Of a stretch of DNA of 64,000 nt, positions 17,557 through 26,822 are shown one piece after another. The stretch lies in NCBI RefSeq assembly GCF_049686335.1, contig NZ_JBAVHX010000010.1, positions 496,001 through 560,000 of the forward strand. The letters are read 5' to 3'. The DNA is from Buttiauxella sp049686335. GTDB taxonomy: Bacteria > Pseudomonadota > Gammaproteobacteria > Enterobacterales > Enterobacteriaceae. Numbering within the stretch: the stretch's first letter is position 1; each line of letters begins with the position of its first letter. The position numbers were made by a program, and so were the translations under genes. The notes beneath the pieces were generated by a model. The model was not told the origin of the DNA. It saw nothing but the letters and a program-made list of their open reading frames with translations, and searched no databases.

Positions 17557-19818
17557 TTACTTAGCTTCTTTTTTGCCAGCCAGATTCAGCGTCGGAGTCT
17601 CGTCAAAGAAGTTCCACGGTTTCAGCAGCGTGTGCACCCATTCGGTCGGCATGATTGGCCACTCTTCCGCGCGCGCCACGTGGGTGGTACCGGTGGTCAT
17701 CCACACCACATCATCCTGGTTATCCAGCGACTGATTATCTTTGCTGTACTGACCAAGGCCGGTGTCATGGGCCGAACGGTTCGGGTATTTGCCTTCCGGA
17801 TAACGTTCTTCCGGGTTGTAACGCGTCACCCACAACTGTTTATCCATGAAGCTCAGACGGTGATAAATCCACTCGTCCGGGGCGAACTTCGCGCCGGTCG
17901 CCACCGGATGTGTGCCACCTGCATACGGGATGATTTGGTACGAAACCGGATTACCCATTTTGTTTTCTTTACTGGTGTTACTGATTAAACGAATCGTGCC
18001 CGGGTCAAACTTCTGTGCCGCTTCCTGCTCGGTACTAATATCGTGCTGGTTGATTTGCATGGTACTGGTACGTGGGCCGCCCGCGGTGTTCGGTTTCACT
18101 TCCGGGTCAAGCGCCACCAGTTTGTTGTTTTCGCCATCCACATCCATATCGAGGCGGAAGTTGTAGATGTGTTGGTGCGTGGTGCCAACAATATTGTGGT
18201 CGATCAACGTGCCGTATTTAGTATCGTCTTTGGCTGTTTCATCATGCATGGTTTTGGCTTTCACGCCTTTCACCGCTTCAATACCGGTTGCGCCCGCATC
18301 GATGCCGATAGTGCCGTTCTGATGGAATACCCAGTCAAAGATGTAATCATAGTTACCGACGGTACTTATCCAACGCACTACCAGTTCGCGACGTTCGGTA
18401 CTGATATTCGGCTGTCCCATCTCCTGATGTTTATATTCAGGCCCGGCGTAGCGTTCAAATACCGCCACGGCGCGTGGGATGGTGGTCGGTTTGCCAGTGT
18501 AATCTGCGATAGTTTCATCAAGCATCACCGCGTTGGTCGGCGCATCTTTGCCACGAGCCAGCGGGGAGGTCAGCGTACCCATGCCGTAATCGCCCGCATC
18601 CAGATAAGCTTTGAAATACCAGCCAACGTCCGGATCGCCATACGGGACAATCATCCCGCCCAGCGACCCTTCGTACATCACTTTGCGTTTATTGCCGTTG
18701 TCATTAAAGGTCACGGTCGAAATAATCGGCCCAACCCGGGAGTTCAGGCGCAGGTGGAAATCCCAGTTCTGCCAGTGAATGGTATCGCCAGTAATGGTGT
18801 AGTTTTTGCCTTCAGGCTCAATGATTTCTAGCGGTTTAATTTCCGGTGCTACGCGGTCACGACCATCAAAAGGACGAGGATTCATCGGGACCGGGATCAC
18901 CTGGCCTTCTTCAATCTTGATGATTTTCTTCTGCTCAAGATCGACCACCGCCACCAGGTTTTCAATCGGATGCGCCCAGTAGTTGCCATCGCCGGTATTC
19001 AGATAACTCACCACTTTCAGCAGGCGCTGGTTCTGTTCCAGGCCATCTTTACCATCGAAGAAACCCACCGTCAGCGGGGTGGTCACCACTTTGGTGGGAT
19101 CGTCGATGCCATGTTTTTTCAGTGCGTCAGCGTACTCTTTGCTGGCGTTGATAATATTCTGCACGCTGACGAAATCATCAATCAACACCATGCCGTGTGC
19201 GCCTTCAATCGGCGTCCAGGACACCACTTTTCCGGCACTCAAATCCACCACACCTTCAACGATATGAATACCGTCGAGCATAATCACATCCGCCTGGCGC
19301 GGAGCCGTAACTTCCTGGCCGCTCATCACAAACTGCCAGACCTGATCTTTTGGCGGTTCGTGCAGAGATATTTCAGTAAAGCGGGTCCCGCTTTTATATT
19401 CCGGTGCCGCCTGAATAATCGAGACGGCTTTTGATATTTCGTCGGCGGTTAATGAATTAAGTGGATGCGGCTTTTTCTCGACGGCGAAAGTTTGATCGAG
19501 GCCAGACTGGAAAACTTCGTTAATAAAATCTTCAGAAATATATGCGGTCTTATTTTTGAAGATAATCGGCACTTGTAGCTGTAATGTTTTTCCATTCACC
19601 ATCGCCGATTTGGTATTGGGTTTTACCTTCACAAACGCACCGTCTTTAACGATGGTGAACATTTGCGCATAGTCATCCCACTGAATATCTGCACCAAACT
19701 CCGTCAGTGTTTTTTCCATCGGCACCATATGCGCTTCGCCGCCGTGGGCGAGGGCACCTGAAGATGTCAGGAGTGCGATGGCTAAAGCCAGGGCTTTCTT
19801 TCCGGTTGTTAAATTCAT
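17557..19818 (-). CDS. tynA: Primary (copper) amine oxidase / tyramine oxidase
   Basis: 753 residues, periplasmic copper amine oxidase that converts phenylethylamine and tyramine to the aldehyde, ammonia and hydrogen peroxide. A signal peptide (LALAIALLTSSGALA) leads into the metallo-N domain (VKPNTKSAMVNGK) typical of the enterobacterial enzyme. The topaquinone precursor tyrosine is in VGNYDYIFDW and the copper histidines in TTHQHIYNFRLDMDVDG. Length is close to the 757 of E. coli TynA. Its product feeds FeaB at 35170. Two FeaR-type boxes lie upstream. Confidence 0.96.
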   Translation of the reverse strand: MNLTTGKKALALAIALLTSSGALAHGGEAHMVPMEKTLTEFGADIQWDDYAQMFTIVKDGAFVKVKPNTKSAMVNGKTLQLQVPIIFKNKTAYISEDFINEVFQSGLDQTFAVEKKPHPLNSLTADEISKAVSIIQAAPEYKSGTRFTEISLHEPPKDQVWQFVMSGQEVTAPRQADVIMLDGIHIVEGVVDLSAGKVVSWTPIEGAHGMVLIDDFVSVQNIINASKEYADALKKHGIDDPTKVVTTPLTVGFFDGKDGLEQNQRLLKVVSYLNTGDGNYWAHPIENLVAVVDLEQKKIIKIEEGQVIPVPMNPRPFDGRDRVAPEIKPLEIIEPEGKNYTITGDTIHWQNWDFHLRLNSRVGPIISTVTFNDNGNKRKVMYEGSLGGMIVPYGDPDVGWYFKAYLDAGDYGMGTLTSPLARGKDAPTNAVMLDETIADYTGKPTTIPRAVAVFERYAGPEYKHQEMGQPNISTERRELVVRWISTVGNYDYIFDWVFHQNGTIGIDAGATGIEAVKGVKAKTMHDETAKDDTKYGTLIDHNIVGTTHQHIYNFRLDMDVDGENNKLVALDPEVKPNTAGGPRTSTMQINQHDISTEQEAAQKFDPGTIRLISNTSKENKMGNPVSYQIIPYAGGTHPVATGAKFAPDEWIYHRLSFMDKQLWVTRYNPEERYPEGKYPNRSAHDTGLGQYSKDNQSLDNQDDVVWMTTGTTHVARAEEWPIMPTEWVHTLLKPWNFFDETPTLNLAGKKEAK

Positions 19819-19906
19819 GAAATTCTCACTCTTGGCGGATGTATTTTATTGTTGTGTGTTTTTAAACAGGCATGAATTCAACATAACAACTTCTGCGACA
19901 AGATAT

Positions 19907-19943
19907 ATTGTGCTGCTTGCCAACTGTTTTGTTGGCCTTGCCA
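19907..19943 (-). promoter_or_regulatory. Tandem candidate FeaR boxes before tynA
   Basis: On the minus strand a perfect match to TGNCA-N8-AAA (the FeaR box as I recall it) lies at 19943-19928. A second copy with AAT in place of AAA lies at 19922-19907. The two start points are 21 bp apart, i.e. two helical turns, and the imperfect site is nearer the gene. The feaB promoter region shows the same arrangement. Confidence 0.6.
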
Positions 19944-20072
19944 AATTAGCGGTGGATGACGCTGCGCTTATCCACCCTACAAAAGATTGGGCATTGCCAA
20001 ATTAGCGGTGGATGACGCTACGCTTATCCACCCTACAAAAGATTGGGCATTGCCAAATTAGCGTCATCCGAC
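19938..20072. repeat. Direct-repeated REP array between tynA and paaZ
   Basis: A 57-bp unit (CCAAATTAGC, then the GGTGGATGACGCT..CACCCTAC palindrome, then AAAAGATTGGGCATTG) occurs twice with one base difference. A third copy is joined to the other REP form (GCGTCATCCGACAAAAAG). The remaining 262-bp gap contains only the tynA promoter region. Confidence 0.8.
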
Positions 20073-20080
20073 AAAAAGGG

Positions 20081-22111
20081 TTAACTCCTGCGCGCCACTA
20101 ACGTCAAAATCGAATACAACGCGACGGACTGACTCTCCTGGTTAAGCACTTCCACCGCCCACTCCACCACGCCCACCGGCTTATCTTCTGCGGTTTTCTG
20201 CGGCTTTGCGGTTTTGCGCTTACAGGTCAGACGCACCTGCAAGGTATCGCCGATTTTTACCGGCTCGATAAAACGCAGATTTTCCATGCCGTAATTGGCG
20301 ATAACCGGACCGACACCCGGATCAACAAACAACCCGGCGGCGGCAGAAACCACAAAGTAACCGTGCGCCACACGCTCACCAAAGAACGACTCTGCAGCCC
20401 CGATTTTGTCGACGTGAGCGTAGAAATGATCGCCACTGAGGTTAGCAAAATTCACGATATCCGCTTCGGTGATGGTACGACGCGCTGTCAGCAAGCTTTC
20501 ACCGATCTGTAAATCGTCGAAGTGTTTACGGAAAGGGTGAACCGCATCTTCTTTCACTGCCGCGCCATAACTCCACTGCTTACTCACCGCCGCAAGCATG
20601 GACGGGCTGCCCTGAATCGCCGTGCGCTGCAGGTAATGTTTCACCGCGCGCAGGCCGCCAAGCTCTTCACCACCGCCCGCACGCCCTGGGCCGCCATGCA
20701 CTAACATCGGCAGCGGTGAACCATGGCCGGTCGATTCCACCGATGATTCCTGATTGAGCACCTGGATACGTCCATGCGCCCGGGCAGCACCCAGAACAAA
20801 CTGGCGTGCAATATCGCCATTTGCCGTGACCAGTGTTCCCGCAAGGCTACCCTGGCCTGCACGCGCAAGAGTCATCGCGTGTTGCGCATTTTGATAAGGC
20901 ATCACGGTGGCAACCGGGCCAAACGCTTCCAGTTCGTGAACCGCAGGGGTTTCATCGGGTTGCTGGCATAGCAACAAGGTTGGTGGGAAAAAAGCCCCGG
21001 CGCGAGACGTATCGGCTTCGCCGCCCACTAACACTTTGCAGCCCGCATTAATCAGCTGCTGCACTTTGCTCTGCACATCATCACGTTGTTCAAGGCTGAC
21101 CAACGCGCCCATTTTCACGCCTTCCTGAGCCGGATCGCCAGGCTGGATTTTGGCGAGTTTTGCCTGCAACGCCTGAGTGACGTTTTCCAGCTGCGCCTGC
21201 GGAACGATGATGCGACGTATAGCGGTACATTTTTGCCCGGCCTTTGCCGTCATTTCGCGCACCACTTCACGGATAAACAGCGCAAACTCAGGCTGTTCTG
21301 GCGTGACATCTTCGCCCAGTACGCAACAGTTCAGGGAGTCGGCTTCCATGGTAAACGGTACCGAACGGGCGACAATGTTAGGGTGACAACGTAACTTCTG
21401 CCCGGTGCTGGCAGAGCCGGTAAACGTCACCACATCCTGCTCGTCGAGCAAATCAAACAGGTTCGCCACGCCGCCGCATATCAGGTTGATTGCGCCATCC
21501 GGCACCAGCCCTGAATCCACAATTGATTTCACCATCGCCTGCGTCAACTGGGCGCTGGCGGTTCCTGGCTTAATGATCGCAGGCACACCCGCAAGCCACG
21601 TCGGAGCCAGTTTTTCCAGCATTCCCCAGCAGGGGAAGTTAAACGCGTTGATGTGCAATGCCACGCCAGATTTTGAGGTCAGCACATGGCGAGCGGCAAA
21701 ACCGCCTTGTTTAGACAGCGGGATCATTTCGTCTTCAGGCCACAACACATCATCCGGTAACTCGCGGTTCCCCATGCCCGCATAAGCGAACAGGGTGCCG
21801 ATACCGCCTTCGATATCCACCCAGCTATCGGCGCGTGTGGCACCTGTTTCATAAGAAATGGCGTAGAACGACTCTTTGTTTGCCAGCAGATGTTTTGCGA
21901 CGGCTTTAATCATCGAAGCGCGTTGTACAAAGGTCATTTCGCGTAAAGCAGCGCCACCGTGGTCGATGGCGTAACGGCGGGCGCGTGCCATATCCAGCCC
22001 TTCGCTGGTGACCTGGTAGAGCGCTTCGCCGCTAATTGCATGATTTATCGAACGTTCTTTGCCATGCCCCATCACCCACTGACCAGACAGATAACTTGTT
22101 AACTGTTGCAT
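20081..22111 (-). CDS. paaZ: Oxepin-CoA hydrolase / 3-oxo-5,6-dehydrosuberyl-CoA semialdehyde dehydrogenase
   Basis: 676 residues, bifunctional ring-opening enzyme of phenylacetate degradation. The N-terminal aldehyde dehydrogenase (to about residue 530) has FTGSASTGQKL, the catalytic cysteine in TAKAGQKCTAIRR and PGRAGGGEELGG. The C-terminal MaoC hot-dog hydratase has NFANLSGDHFYAHVD and RVAHGYFVVSAAAG. Transcribed away from paaA with a shared 286-bp control region, as in E. coli. Confidence 0.96.
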   Translation of the reverse strand: MQQLTSYLSGQWVMGHGKERSINHAISGEALYQVTSEGLDMARARRYAIDHGGAALREMTFVQRASMIKAVAKHLLANKESFYAISYETGATRADSWVDIEGGIGTLFAYAGMGNRELPDDVLWPEDEMIPLSKQGGFAARHVLTSKSGVALHINAFNFPCWGMLEKLAPTWLAGVPAIIKPGTASAQLTQAMVKSIVDSGLVPDGAINLICGGVANLFDLLDEQDVVTFTGSASTGQKLRCHPNIVARSVPFTMEADSLNCCVLGEDVTPEQPEFALFIREVVREMTAKAGQKCTAIRRIIVPQAQLENVTQALQAKLAKIQPGDPAQEGVKMGALVSLEQRDDVQSKVQQLINAGCKVLVGGEADTSRAGAFFPPTLLLCQQPDETPAVHELEAFGPVATVMPYQNAQHAMTLARAGQGSLAGTLVTANGDIARQFVLGAARAHGRIQVLNQESSVESTGHGSPLPMLVHGGPGRAGGGEELGGLRAVKHYLQRTAIQGSPSMLAAVSKQWSYGAAVKEDAVHPFRKHFDDLQIGESLLTARRTITEADIVNFANLSGDHFYAHVDKIGAAESFFGERVAHGYFVVSAAAGLFVDPGVGPVIANYGMENLRFIEPVKIGDTLQVRLTCKRKTAKPQKTAEDKPVGVVEWAVEVLNQESQSVALYSILTLVARRS

Positions 22112-22152
22112 CTCACACCTCGTTAAGCATTACGTTTAATTGCATCAATGTT

Positions 22153-22371
22153 TGATTTGTGAATCATAAAAAGCAAGGTGTAATTTAATAATATATTAAC
22201 AATGTGATTACGCATGTTTTACGTTGTTTTCTTATCTGTATGAATAAAAACAATTTATCAAAATTTATCGTGATAATGCTCACAAAGCGTACGTGTTAAT
22301 TTTGCTGTTTTGGTTAACTTATCTGTAACTTTTAATCATTAAGTGATTCGAATAAACGCATTAATCGAATC
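22153..22371. promoter_or_regulatory. paaZ-paaA divergent control region with PaaX-like sites
   Basis: TGATTTGTGAATCA (22153-22166, near paaZ) is an inverted repeat, and GATTCG (22345-22350) with CGAATC (22366-22371), near paaA, form another. Both contain the TGATT(C/T)G core of the PaaX operator known from E. coli. A further GAATCA lies just before paaA. The gap between is strongly AT-rich, as expected for IHF- and CRP-assisted promoters, but I do not assign individual IHF or CRP sites. Confidence 0.5.
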
Positions 22372-22397
22372 TTTTTTGAATCATAAAAGGTGATGAC

Positions 22398-23315
22398 GTG
22401 ACTGAACAACACCGCTTTGATGAGCGAATCGCACAGGAAATAGCGATTGAACCGCAGGACTGGATGCCCGACGAATACCGCAAAACGCTGATCCGCCAGA
22501 TTGGTCAACATGCCCATTCCGAGATTGTTGGCATGCTGCCGGAAGGCAACTGGCTGACCCGCGCCCCAAGCCTGAAACGCAAAGCCATTTTGCTCGCCAA
22601 GGTGCAGGACGAAGCCGGACACGGGCTGTATCTGTATAGCGCGGCAGAAACGCTGGGCTGCGCTCGCGAAGACATCTACCAGAAGATGCTCGATGGCAAG
22701 ATGAAGTACTCCTCCATTTTCAATTATCCCACGCTGAACTGGGCGGATATTGGCGTTATCGGCTGGCTGGTTGATGGCGCGGCGATTGTTAACCAGGTGG
22801 CGCTGTGCCGCACCTCTTACGGCCCATATGCCCGTGCGATGGTGAAAATCTGCAAAGAAGAGAGCTTCCATCAGCGTCAGGGTTTTGAGGCCTGCATGGT
22901 TCTTGCCGCAGGGAGCGACGAGCAGCGTCAGATGTTGCAGGACGCCATCAACCGTTTCTGGTGGCCTGCACTGATGATGTTTGGCCCGAACGATGACAAT
23001 TCCCCGAATAGCGCGCAAAGCCTTGCCTGGAAAATCAAACGATTTGGCAATGACGAACTGCGCCAGCGCTTTGTCGACAACACCGTTCCGCAAGTTGAAA
23101 TGCTCGGTATGACAGTGCCGGACGAAGGTCTGCACTGGAATGACGCCACCGGACATTACGAATTCAGCGAAATTGACTGGCACGAATTTAATGAAGTGAT
23201 CGCCGGGCGTGGCTTGTGTAACGAAGAGCGGTTGGCCGCCAAGCGTAAAGCCTGGGAAGAGGGGACATGGGTGCGGGAAGCCGCCCTGGCGTATGCCGCA
23301 AAAATTGGTGGATGA
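22398..23315 (+). CDS. paaA: Phenylacetyl-CoA epoxidase catalytic subunit
   Basis: 305 residues, diiron ferritin-like oxygenase that with PaaC, B and E epoxidises the ring of phenylacetyl-CoA. Diiron ligands are visible in AKVQDEAGHGLYLY and CKEESFHQRQGFEA. The start is GTG at 22398 following AAAGGTGATGAC. The C-terminus departs from E. coli PaaA: the last two codons and the TGA stop are supplied by a REP palindrome beginning at 23307, so the E. coli-type tail of several extra residues is missing. The core enzyme is intact. Confidence 0.95.
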   Translation: MTEQHRFDERIAQEIAIEPQDWMPDEYRKTLIRQIGQHAHSEIVGMLPEGNWLTRAPSLKRKAILLAKVQDEAGHGLYLYSAAETLGCAREDIYQKMLDGKMKYSSIFNYPTLNWADIGVIGWLVDGAAIVNQVALCRTSYGPYARAMVKICKEESFHQRQGFEACMVLAAGSDEQRQMLQDAINRFWWPALMMFGPNDDNSPNSAQSLAWKIKRFGNDELRQRFVDNTVPQVEMLGMTVPDEGLHWNDATGHYEFSEIDWHEFNEVIAGRGLCNEERLAAKRKAWEEGTWVREAALAYAAKIGG

Positions 23316-23390
23316 CGATAACGCTTATCCCCCCTACAAAATCAAAACCGTATAACCGTAGGTCGGATAAGCGCAGCGTCATCCGACATT
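23307..23390. repeat. REP pair between paaA and paaB
   Basis: GGTGGATGACGATAACGCTT..CCCCCCTAC starts inside paaA codons and provides the paaA stop. It is followed by GTAGGTCGGATAAGCGCAGC and GTCATCCGACA. The pair separates paaA from paaB by about 100 bases, whereas the rest of the operon is tightly packed. Confidence 0.85.
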
Positions 23391-23415
23391 TACGCCCGAT
23401 CTAAAGGAAAAACAC

Positions 23416-23703
23416 ATGAGCAAGGTTCACTGGCCGTTATATGAAGTGTTTATTCGCAGCAAACAGGGATTGTCCCACCGCCACGTTGGTAGCTTGCACG
23501 CTGCGGATGAACAAATGGCGCTGGAAAACGCCCGCGATGCCTACACCCGCCGATCCGAAGGTTGCTCAATCTGGGTGGTGAAAGCGAGCGAAATCGTCGC
23601 CTCACAACCCTCCGAGCGCGGTGCGTTTTTTGATCCGGCGGAAAGCAAAATCTATCGCCACCCAACGTTCTACACCATCCCTGATGGCATCGAGCACATG
23701 TGA
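23416..23703 (+). CDS. paaB: Phenylacetyl-CoA epoxidase subunit PaaB
   Basis: 95 residues, small structural subunit of the PaaABCE complex, needed for a stable, active epoxidase. It matches the family from WPLYEVFIRSKQGLSHRHVGS to the C-terminal FFDPAESKIYRHPTFYTIPDG. Ribosome site AAAGGA lies upstream. The stop overlaps a GTG that could be an upstream start for paaC, but paaC most likely starts at 23712. Confidence 0.95.
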   Translation: MSKVHWPLYEVFIRSKQGLSHRHVGSLHAADEQMALENARDAYTRRSEGCSIWVVKASEIVASQPSERGAFFDPAESKIYRHPTFYTIPDGIEHM

Positions 23704-23711
23704 GGCGTGAC

Positions 23712-24467
23712 ATGACTTATTCCCCATTAACCACCTACACCTTGCGCCTTGGCGACACCTGCCTGGTGCTGGCCCAGCGCTTAACGTCCTGGTGTGGACA
23801 TGCGCCGGAGCTGGAGATTGACCTCGCGCTGGCCAACATCGGGCTGGATTTACTCGGCCAGGCGCGCAATTTCCTCACCTACGCCGCTGAACTTCAGGGC
23901 GAAGAGCTGGATGAAGACAAACTGGCTTTTGGCCGCGACGAACGTCAGTACCGCAATGTGTTACTGGCCGAGCAGCCGAACGGCGATTTTGCCGACACCC
24001 TGATGCGCCAGTATCTGCTGGATGCGTGGCATGTGGTGCTCTTTGAACGCCTGGCGACCAGCCGCGATGCACAACTGGCAGCGATTGCCGCGAAAGCCAT
24101 TAAAGAGGTGCGTTACCACCTGCGATTCAGCCGTGGCTGGTTGGTTCGCCTCGGGAACGGGACCGAGTTCTCCCGGCAAAAAATGCAGCACTCACTGAAC
24201 AAACTGTGGCGTTTTAGCGGCGAAATGTTTGAAGCCGACGAGCTGGAAATCAGCCTCGCGCAGCAAGGTATTGCCGTCGATCCACGTACGCTGCGTGCGG
24301 TCTGGGAATCGGAAGTCTTCGGCGGACTGCTTGAAGCATCACTCGTCAAACCGCAGGAAGCGCAGTACCGCACTGGCGGCAAACAGGGGCTGCATACCGA
24401 GCATCTCGGCCCGCTCCTGGCAGAGATGCAGTACCTGCAACGTGCGTACCCCAATCAGCAATGGTAG
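23712..24467 (+). CDS. paaC: Phenylacetyl-CoA epoxidase structural subunit PaaC
   Basis: 251 residues, ferritin-fold partner of PaaA without a working diiron site. Hallmarks are ELEIDLALANIGLDLLGQARNFL, KEVRYHLRFSRGWLVRLGNG and GGKQGLHTEHLGPLLAEMQYLQ. The ATG at 23712 aligns with the E. coli N-terminus (YTLRLGD); a GTG four codons upstream overlaps the paaB stop and is less likely. The next gene begins 10 bases after the stop. Confidence 0.94.
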   Translation: MTYSPLTTYTLRLGDTCLVLAQRLTSWCGHAPELEIDLALANIGLDLLGQARNFLTYAAELQGEELDEDKLAFGRDERQYRNVLLAEQPNGDFADTLMRQYLLDAWHVVLFERLATSRDAQLAAIAAKAIKEVRYHLRFSRGWLVRLGNGTEFSRQKMQHSLNKLWRFSGEMFEADELEISLAQQGIAVDPRTLRAVWESEVFGGLLEASLVKPQEAQYRTGGKQGLHTEHLGPLLAEMQYLQRAYPNQQW

Positions 24468-24477
24468 TGAGGTAAAG

Positions 24478-24978
24478 ATGCAAACTCTCGATGTGGTTGA
24501 ACCAGCGCAAACCCGTGAGGTCTGGCGCCTGCTCGGGCAAATCAGTGACCCGGAAATCCCGGTGCTGACTATCACCGATCTCGGCATGGTGCGCAGTGTT
24601 CACCATCGTGCTGACGGCTGGCACATCGGTTTCACGCCGACCTATTCGGGCTGTCCGGCCACCGAGTTTCTGCTTAAGGCGATTCGCGAAGCGATGGCGC
24701 AGGCCGACCTGCATCCGGTACACATCGAACAGATGCTGTACCCGGCGTGGACCACTGACTGGATGACACCTGCTGCCAAAACCCGTCTGCGGGAATACGG
24801 CATCAGCCCGCCGCAAGGACACGCTTGCCACGCCACATCAGAAGCCGTGGATGTCAGTTGCCCGCGCTGCGGCAGTGTCCACACCTCGCTGATTAGCGAA
24901 TTCGGTTCCACGGCCTGCAAAGCGTTATATCGCTGCGATAGCTGCCGTGAACCCTTTGATTACTTTAAATGTATTTGA
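24478..24978 (+). CDS. paaD: PaaD, iron-sulfur/maturation factor of the epoxidase
   Basis: 166 residues, DUF59/SufT-like N-terminal domain (VWRLLGQISDPEIPVLTITDLGMV) and a C-terminal four-cysteine ribbon (CPRCGSVHTS...CDSCREPF). In E. coli it is needed for phenylacetate degradation, probably for maturation of the PaaE cluster. The start at 24478 follows GAGGTAAAG. The gene ends 7 bases before paaE. Confidence 0.93.
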   Translation: MQTLDVVEPAQTREVWRLLGQISDPEIPVLTITDLGMVRSVHHRADGWHIGFTPTYSGCPATEFLLKAIREAMAQADLHPVHIEQMLYPAWTTDWMTPAAKTRLREYGISPPQGHACHATSEAVDVSCPRCGSVHTSLISEFGSTACKALYRCDSCREPFDYFKCI

Positions 24979-24985
24979 GGTTGCC

Positions 24986-26053
24986 ATGACCACGTTCCAT
25001 TCGCTAAAGGTGGCGCGCATTGAGCAGGAAACTCCTGACGCGGTTGCCATCACTTTTGAAGTGCCTGCCGATTTGCAGACACATTACGCATTCAAACCCG
25101 GTCAGCATTTGACCCTGAAAACGCGTCTGGGCGGGGAAGAGTTACGCCGCTGCTACTCCATTTGCCGTGCCGAACATCCGGGTGAAATTTGCGTGGCGGT
25201 AAAAGCTATCGATGGCGGGCGTTTTTCGCAATACGCCGTCACCGATCTGGTAGCAGGGATCGCGATGGACGTGATGATCCCGCAGGGGACATTTGGTTAC
25301 CAGCCGCAGCCTGAAACCACCGGCAACTATCTGGCACTGGCGGTCGGCTCCGGCATCACGCCAATGCTCGCGATCGTCAGCGCCACTCTTGCTACCGAAG
25401 CCAACAGCCGCGTGACGCTGGTTTACGGTAACCGCAGCACCCGCAGCATGATGTTCCGCCAGGCGCTGGCCGACCTGAAAGACCGCTATCCGCAGCGTTT
25501 GCAGCTTATCTACCTGTTTAGCCAGGAGGTCCAGGAAAGCGAACTGCTCAGTGGACGTCTCGACGGCGCGAAAGTCAAAGCGCTGGGTGATCATCTGCTG
25601 GATATAAAAGGCTTTGATCGCACCTTCATTTGTGGCCCGCAGAGCATGATGCAGGAGACCGGGGCGGCGCTGCTTGAGCTGGGCGTAGCGGCAGAAAACA
25701 TCTTCATCGAACACTTCAACACACCGGGAACAGCACCGAGCCGCGCCAGCCGCGAACAGGCGGCCGGGAAAGTGGTGACGCTGCGCCAGGACGGGCGCGC
25801 GCGCAAAATTATTCTCGACTCCCACGACGAAAGCATCCTCGACGCAGCCTTGCGCCAGGGCGCGGATCTGCCTTACGCCTGTAAAGGCGGCGTATGCGCG
25901 ACGTGCCGTTGCAAAGTGGTGAGCGGCGAAGTGGAGATGGGTGTGAATTACAGCCTCGAGCCAGACCAGCTGGCGGCGGGTTACATCCTGAGTTGCCAGG
26001 CGCTGCCAAAAGGTGACGACGTGGTTCTCGACTTTGACGCGCAGGGCCTGTGA
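24986..26053 (+). CDS. paaE: Phenylacetyl-CoA epoxidase reductase subunit
   Basis: 355 residues, NADPH-dependent ferredoxin reductase that supplies electrons to PaaA. The N-terminal FAD domain has the RCYSIC motif, the NAD(P) domain has AVGSGITPMLAIVSATL, and the C-terminal plant-type 2Fe-2S domain has CKGGVCATCRCKV and a later SCQAL cysteine. The ATG at 24986 gives the E. coli-like MTTFHSL start. The stop overlaps paaF (TGATG). Confidence 0.95.
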   Translation: MTTFHSLKVARIEQETPDAVAITFEVPADLQTHYAFKPGQHLTLKTRLGGEELRRCYSICRAEHPGEICVAVKAIDGGRFSQYAVTDLVAGIAMDVMIPQGTFGYQPQPETTGNYLALAVGSGITPMLAIVSATLATEANSRVTLVYGNRSTRSMMFRQALADLKDRYPQRLQLIYLFSQEVQESELLSGRLDGAKVKALGDHLLDIKGFDRTFICGPQSMMQETGAALLELGVAAENIFIEHFNTPGTAPSRASREQAAGKVVTLRQDGRARKIILDSHDESILDAALRQGADLPYACKGGVCATCRCKVVSGEVEMGVNYSLEPDQLAAGYILSCQALPKGDDVVLDFDAQGL

Positions 26054-26820
26054 TGAACGAACTCTTAAGTTGCCAAAAAAAGCGTGTGCTGACGCTGACG
26101 TTAAATCGTCCGCAAGCGCGCAACGCCTTAAACAACGCGTTACTGGAGCAACTTGCTCAGGCGCTGGAACAGGCACAACAAGATGACAGCATTGGCGCGG
26201 TCGTCATCACCGGTAGCGCACGGTATTTCGCCGCCGGAGCCGACCTTAAAGAGATGGCCAGCCGCGATATGCCCGCCACTTTAAACGATCCACGCCCGCA
26301 GCTGTGGGCTCGTATCGAGCGTTTCCCAAAGCCTTTGCTTGGCGCGGTGAACGGTTATGCACTGGGTGCGGGCTGCGAGCTGGCAATGCTCTGCGACATC
26401 GTGCTGGCGGGGGATAACGCCAGTTTCGGTTTACCGGAAATCACCCTCGGCATCATGCCAGGTGCGGGCGGCACGCAGCGTTTGATTCGCAGCGTTGGCA
26501 AAGCACTGGCTTACCGCATGGTGTTGACCGGCGAAGCGATCGGCGCGAGTCATGCGCAGCAGGCGGGGCTGGTTGCCGAAGTCTGCCCGTCGGCGCTAAC
26601 GCTGGAGTACTGCCAGAAAATGGCGGCACGCATTGCGCAACATGCGCCACTGGCGTTACAAGCCGCGAAAACCGCGCTGCGCCAGGCACACGAAGTTTCG
26701 CTTACTCAGGGTTTACAGCAAGAGCGTCTACTTTTCACGCTGCTGGCTGCAACCGAAGACAGGCAGGAAGGCATTGCCGCATTCCTCGAAAAACGACCCG
26801 CTGCGTTTAAAGGACGATAA
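26053..26820 (+). CDS. paaF: 2,3-dehydroadipyl-CoA hydratase
   Basis: 255 residues, crotonase-fold enoyl-CoA hydratase acting in the beta-oxidation part of the pathway. The oxyanion-hole segments are FAAGADLKEM and GYALGAGCELAML, and the catalytic glutamate is in FGLPEITLGIMPGAGGTQRL. I use the ATG at 26053, which overlaps the paaE stop, rather than the GTG one codon upstream; this gives the same length as E. coli PaaF. Confidence 0.95.
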   Translation: MNELLSCQKKRVLTLTLNRPQARNALNNALLEQLAQALEQAQQDDSIGAVVITGSARYFAAGADLKEMASRDMPATLNDPRPQLWARIERFPKPLLGAVNGYALGAGCELAMLCDIVLAGDNASFGLPEITLGIMPGAGGTQRLIRSVGKALAYRMVLTGEAIGASHAQQAGLVAEVCPSALTLEYCQKMAARIAQHAPLALQAAKTALRQAHEVSLTQGLQQERLLFTLLAATEDRQEGIAAFLEKRPAAFKGR

Positions 26821-26822
26821 CC

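Noticed and set aside
18043..18831. 262-codon open frame antisense to tynA, and similar long antisense frames at 22332-23183, 25142-26176 and 28581-29471
   Set aside because: They lie opposite well-identified genes, have no recognisable domains and reflect GC-rich codon structure of the true genes.
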